A stretch of DNA of 64,000 nt from Agelaius tricolor (Eukaryota > Chordata > Aves > Passeriformes > Icteridae), in NCBI GenBank assembly GCA_023055355.1, contig JALJCS010000001.1, positions 68,923,381 to 68,987,380 on the forward strand, given 5' to 3'. Each line of letters starts with the position of its first letter. Position 1 is the stretch's first letter. Under the pieces are notes generated by a model. The model made no database searches, was not told the origin of the DNA, and saw only the letters and a list, made by a program, of their open reading frames with translations. Positions 55,901 to 61,900 of this stretch are shown one piece after another. The position numbers and the translations under genes were made by a program.

Positions 55901-58900
55901 ACTTGCCCATGAATCCCAAGGCAACTGAACATGCCTATCAATTTGGAGGAACAGCAAACAGCCGGCAAGAATTTGATCACATACCAAAGGATTTCAGTCA
56001 AAGGTAAAGTGACTTTAGAAATAAAAATGAAATATGCTTGGCAGGAGAAATACGTATTTCAATTTTTTTTTTTTTTTAAGGGACACATTTCTACTGTTAC
56101 CGTGGCTTTGTTCCTATATATCTTAGGCTAAATTTTGTGTTGAGCCTGTTGTTAGGTTATATTAAAAGGTGCTTCAGTTGAGTAAGAGAAAAACATTGAT
56201 GGTGCTTCCACTTACATCCTTCTTATGGAAGCTTCATCTGTATTGAATATTAACAAAATGTGTCTCCTTGCCTGTTTGTGTGAAGCTTTTGAGGATGTTA
56301 GTTCTATACAAGCAATGCACAATAATCAGTCTCTTTACACAAGAAGTAAAGGCATTAAAGCAGAAAGGAAGCAGTAACATGCTGAGTGGACTCTGTCAGT
56401 CGTTTAATCTTCATAGTGCAGTAAGACACAAAGCTATGAAAACCTGGTCCAATTCAAGCCATAATAGAAATCTAAGTAATAATGAGTCCAGATACTGTTG
56501 AAATTTAATATTCATGTTCCCACAAAATATCTCATGCAATATTCAAAATCCAATAAGGATTTTGGTTTAATACTTTCCATTAAAGACTATAAATTCAACA
56601 ACACAGCACTTCCTGGAAGCATACCAGACCACTAACTCAGAAAAAAAGAGTGCTCTTTCCTGATTTAAATTAGAAAGCCATTATGTTCATTTTAATTCAA
56701 TGCATTTAACTTAGGGCAGTTCTGATGGCACCCATATGAAGGCAAACCCAAACTCTAATACCTTCATTCCTAAAACATATATTTATTTGCCAAATTTTAT
56801 TAAAGCTTCATTTTTATAATGTTCATTTTTAAAAAGTAATGAGTTGTGTCATTTTAAAACAATATTGGCAAGGGACTGAGTGTCTGTGGAATGTACACAC
56901 ACAGGCCATTAGGAATGTATAGATGCTTTAGACAATATGAAGAATGGAAACTAGGGTTAAACCCGACATCAGAAAAAGGAGGAATCAGTTCTGGCACTGT
57001 CCTACACCAATACAGCTTTGCCATGCTTTAGACCATAAGTAATAATAGCAATCACTCAAGAAATTTTCACTGTGACAGTGTCAAACCAACAATGGTATGA
57101 CTTCCTATGCTGTCCTGGACTTCACAAGGAACTACAAGGAAGGAGAAGCTTCGATCCAGTCTGGAATAATATTAAACATCAGGCCTCCATGCCATCACAC
57201 TTAAAAATTCCCCCAGACGTGCTGTTTAACATAAAAGGAAATGTACTGTCAGATTTTGGTGGTCTGCATTGAACTTATTCACTCTAGAGGTTTTAATTTT
57301 TGAAAAAATGTTCTTCACCAGGCAGCTTTTTCTCCAGCTTTGACTTCTGCTCAAAACACCAGCACAGAATGTTTATTAGAAACACTACTTCCATAAAGCA
57401 TATGAATATCTTTTGGACGAAAGGAAAATCTCAGTCTTCCTCTGCCTGATGTTTGATTTAAATCAAAAGTATCTGCTTTAACGCTAATATTGTGTTTTTA
57501 TGTGCCAGAGCTCAGTTCTCTATCAGTCTGAAAACTCACTCATCTCACGGAATGATTTGTTATATTTCGGATCAAAAAGAGACAAACTTCCTGGCCCTTT
57601 TCGTAGCTCATGGCCGACTCATTTTTATGTTTAATGCCGGTCACCAGAAGATAAGGATTAAGAGCCAAGAGAAATACAATGATGGTCTGTGGCACAATGT
57701 AAGTAAAAGCAAGCAATCATGATGGCACATGCTGTCAAGGCTGCATTTTTCATGTACCAGCTCAGGGAGTTTTCATTCATGTATTCATAAACATGCCTAC
57801 ATGTTGAGAAACTTCCATAAATATTTTTAGATCTTCCACGCAGCATTTTATTAAGTCATTAACTAGGGACAGGAAAGTGAGTCAGTTATAAAAATTCAGC
57901 AATTCCCAACACTAACAGCTGAACAGAAATGAAGGAAGCAAGCAGAGCAGTAAGGCAATTAAGAGTTAAATGAGTTATTAAAGGAAAGACTAGAATAATT
58001 TTGTTCAGCAAATGTCTTTGAAGTGCCTAAGAAAGGAGCACAGCTGTCTTAGGCTGCCTCAGTAGTCTATGAAAATAAAAAGACAATTTTAGGAGTCAAG
58101 GTGAATTTCCCTCTGTAGGTATCTCCCTCTCCTCATTAACTACAGAGAAAGTCTACAGCTACTAAACTACTGACTTGGGCATTTAAGTGTTTCAAGCAGG
58201 TTGGATGAACCCATACCATAAAACTAATGATGACTGTGAAAATGCTAACAGTGATAGGTAGATCTCAGTAGACCTTATGACACCTTAGTTACCTCTGCCT
58301 TGTACACCAAAATGTAAGAAAGGCAGCAGTTTTGCTATCTAGCCTTCATATGAATGTGAAAAATGAGGGTTGTCCAACAAAGAATTCTGGAAGTTAGCAA
58401 AACAGGCTTGTAGAGCATCGCTCATGCACTTTTCTTCTCAAATGTCTCATCATCTTCTCATGCACAGTAATGATCCCTTAACAGATGGAAGTAATCTTCC
58501 ACGTTTTTTTCTTCCCTTCCTAGGTGATATTTATTAGAGGCAAAAATATTGGTCGCTTGATAATCGATGGTCTCCGAGTACTAGAAGAATCTTTTGATGG
58601 GAATGTGAATAGTTGGCAAGTCACTGAACCACTCTATATTGGAGGTGTAGCTCCAGGAAAAGCTGTAAAAAACATCCAGGTAAAGCAGATCTCCATGTAC
58701 AGACCCCATTCCTCTGTGTAAAGTTAAAACAAAAGCTGACTGTCGGGATGAGATCAGACAAAATCTGATTAAGATCTTGGCCCTCATCCTGCTAAGGAGC
58801 AGACAGCTCAGCTCATGTATAGAGCATTCCACAGGGTTGGGCTGGTGGTAGCTGGGTAAGGCTTCCACAGCCTTCCAGCAGCAGCTAGGAAACCAATGGT

Positions 58901-61900
58901 CCATAAGGAACAGAAAAATCCTAGTGACATCCAAAATTAGATGAGACAAGTAATGTTAGGCAAGATCAATTTCACCCTGAGGTCTGAGATACAGAATGAG
59001 TTTTGGAGACATTTTGATGTTCTCACAGTACCTCTGTTTTAAGACAATACCTAGAGGTCAGGATTCTGTTCTACAGCTCAGTACTGAAGTATACAGAAAG
59101 GAGTGTTGAACCAACGATGAACATAATATTCTCTTTCAAGGTAATCTGTAGTGTTATATGCCTAACAAGATTGATAAACTACTCTGAAAAAGTAGACCCA
59201 TCTTGCCTTGAGGCTATGAGGTATATGTATAGCACTGCCTTGCCCTACTTGTGTTTTGTTTCTCACAGTTCAGTAAGGACTGAGAAACAACACAAGCTGG
59301 AATTACCTTGAAGTCATCAAAAAGACATGAGAGACTATGAGAATAATTTTTCCTGCTTACCTTCTCTGGAAATTGTTTTTTAGTTCAAAACTGATGCGCC
59401 AGACAATCACAGCCTTACAGCTTATTAACACGTAAAAATAAGGACAGAAGAATATATTTCCTTCTACAAGCAGTTTATTAATCAAGGTTTTTTTTACCCC
59501 TCAGATTAACTCTGTCTACAGCTTTAGTGGTTGTCTCAGCAACTTACAGCTCAATGGAAGATCACTTACTTCAGCTTCACAGACATTTAGTGTAACACCG
59601 TGCTTTGAAGGCCCATCAGAAGCAGGAACATACTTTTCATCAGAAGGAGGATATGTCGTCCTTGGTAATATAACCCTAACCAAATGTATCCCAAAATAGG
59701 ACTGTGGTATTCAGTGTGCTTCAGAATGGCATTTTTCACTAAAGAGTGTGGTAATTTCCAAGGCTGTGAGCTGTAAGGATTATCAGAAACAGATCACTAT
59801 TGTGCTAAGCAGATGATGTTGACAGGTCACAATGTCACTGTGAAACTTAAATGTTGTTAAATAAACACATCTGCATGTACGTATGTATGTGTTTCAAATA
59901 ATAAGAATAATTTTAATAAGGGAATAATTTTAATCAGGGAACAGACCATAATATGTTAAAAATTAGCATAGAAGTCAACAGGGCCAAAACCAAGTACACC
60001 ATCAAATGGTCATCCCTTATTTTTTTCATTAACATGTAAATAAAAACTCCTGCAGAAAGGCTTTCGGCATGTCTTGATACCGAACAGCATGACACAACAT
60101 AGCTTTTCTGTCATTTCGGCCTGCTGTGTCCCAGGAAGAGTTTTAGGAGGGTGTTTCAGTCACATAGACTCTGATTTGAACAACAAAGGAAACTGCAAAA
60201 CCCTATTCACTGGCAGCACCAAGAAGAATCAGACTAGTGTTTCTAATTTGCTCTCTGGCCTGTCACCAGTTTGAAAAAGGGAGTTTCTCCTATTGAATCA
60301 TCAAAGCTCAAGTGAACTCCCACTCACTCAATAATGACTTCTGAGTGTCTAGGAAATTGCACAATAAGAAACTGCCAAAAATACAAATCATTTACTTTCT
60401 GTTGTCCATTTTATTGCTAAGAAACATTTTTAAACAAAATACATTTTCTAAATAATGAGAAAAGTAAATAAACCTTTATTAGTTGTCCAATCAAAACAAA
60501 AGTTGAAATGGGTCATTGACAGCACATCATGCTATCTCATATTTCAATAGTTTGAAGAACAAATGAAATCCACCCTCTGATGTTCTACTTTGACTTTGAA
60601 TAAATGTCCAATTTCATCACTAACTCGGTACAAAAAAAATGTTATTCTTTTTACTTCACAGATGAATCCTTCAGTTTAGGCCTGAAATTTGAAGTTGTTT
60701 TTGAAATACGTCCCCGAAGCAGCTCAGGAATCCTACTGCATGGTCACAGCGTGAATGGAGAGTACCTGAATATGCACATGAGAAATGGACAGGTATAAAC
60801 AAGGTCACATCTCCTCCACTGCCTTGACTGGTTTCTCTTCCACTTACTTGGGCTTCGCTACATGCAGATTTTGTCTTACAAATTTGCCATTAACTGATTC
60901 TTATTTCTCCCCTAAATATAATAACAGCTTAGATTAGCCAAACCAAATATTTATTTTAAAATACTAAAAATAACACCTGTGACAAGTTCAGATCACTTTA
61001 CTAATACAAGCCATAAATATTTTGTTGTGAGCTGAAAAGAAGCAAAAGCACCAACTCTTTGGCACTGCTCTTTCATCCACACATTAAAAATGTATCATGG
61101 TTACAAGTAACTGTCAATAATTTTTTTTTCTTATTTCTTAAACAATAAGTCAGAGTTACACTCAGTCTCTTCTTTCTTTATCAGATATATGTGTGATGGA
61201 AAGAGTGAGGGAAAGGAAAAGTTCTGATTGTCTGTTGGCCTGGTTTCTACAGGCTCTGGATTTCAAATGAAGGAGAGAGGTTAGAAATTAACACACCAGA
61301 CAGTTGTTGCTATTTTTTATTGTGTTTATTGATAAAATCTGGATGTCTTCATGCTATGCATTGCATACCTACAGCAATAAATTTCAGTCTTAAGTGAACC
61401 ACACAAGCGAAGATTTAGAGCATAGGAAATCTCGGCAGTTTTTTGGTCTTTCCTGAAGAGGAGAAACTCAAGGCACAGTCAAGAGACTATGCAGTGTGGA
61501 CATTCTTCAATCACTGCTATGCACCTGTCAATCAAAGTGGAAGGGTTTTTAAGTGGGTCTGGCTGTACATAAGTTAGAAATGCAGCATCTGAGGAAACAC
61601 TCTCACCTCTTCTCCAAGAGCAGCACCTACAGCAGCGTGACTGAGTAAACAGTTTAACAAGATGATTCATCCTATCCTAAAGCAGGTGTCTAATTAGGTG
61701 ACTAAATGAGCTGTTATTCAGAGAATTTCTTTTTCTGTGTTGGCTATAGAGAGAACAGGTGCTTCAGTTAGGCACCTAACTTTTGACAGCTGATTAGGTA
61801 AGATGAAGCCCATTCTTACCCCTGTATCTAGGGAATTAACAGAGAAATTCTTAAGTACATTGTGCTGATGCATATCATGCCACACCCAAAAGCTGAGACT

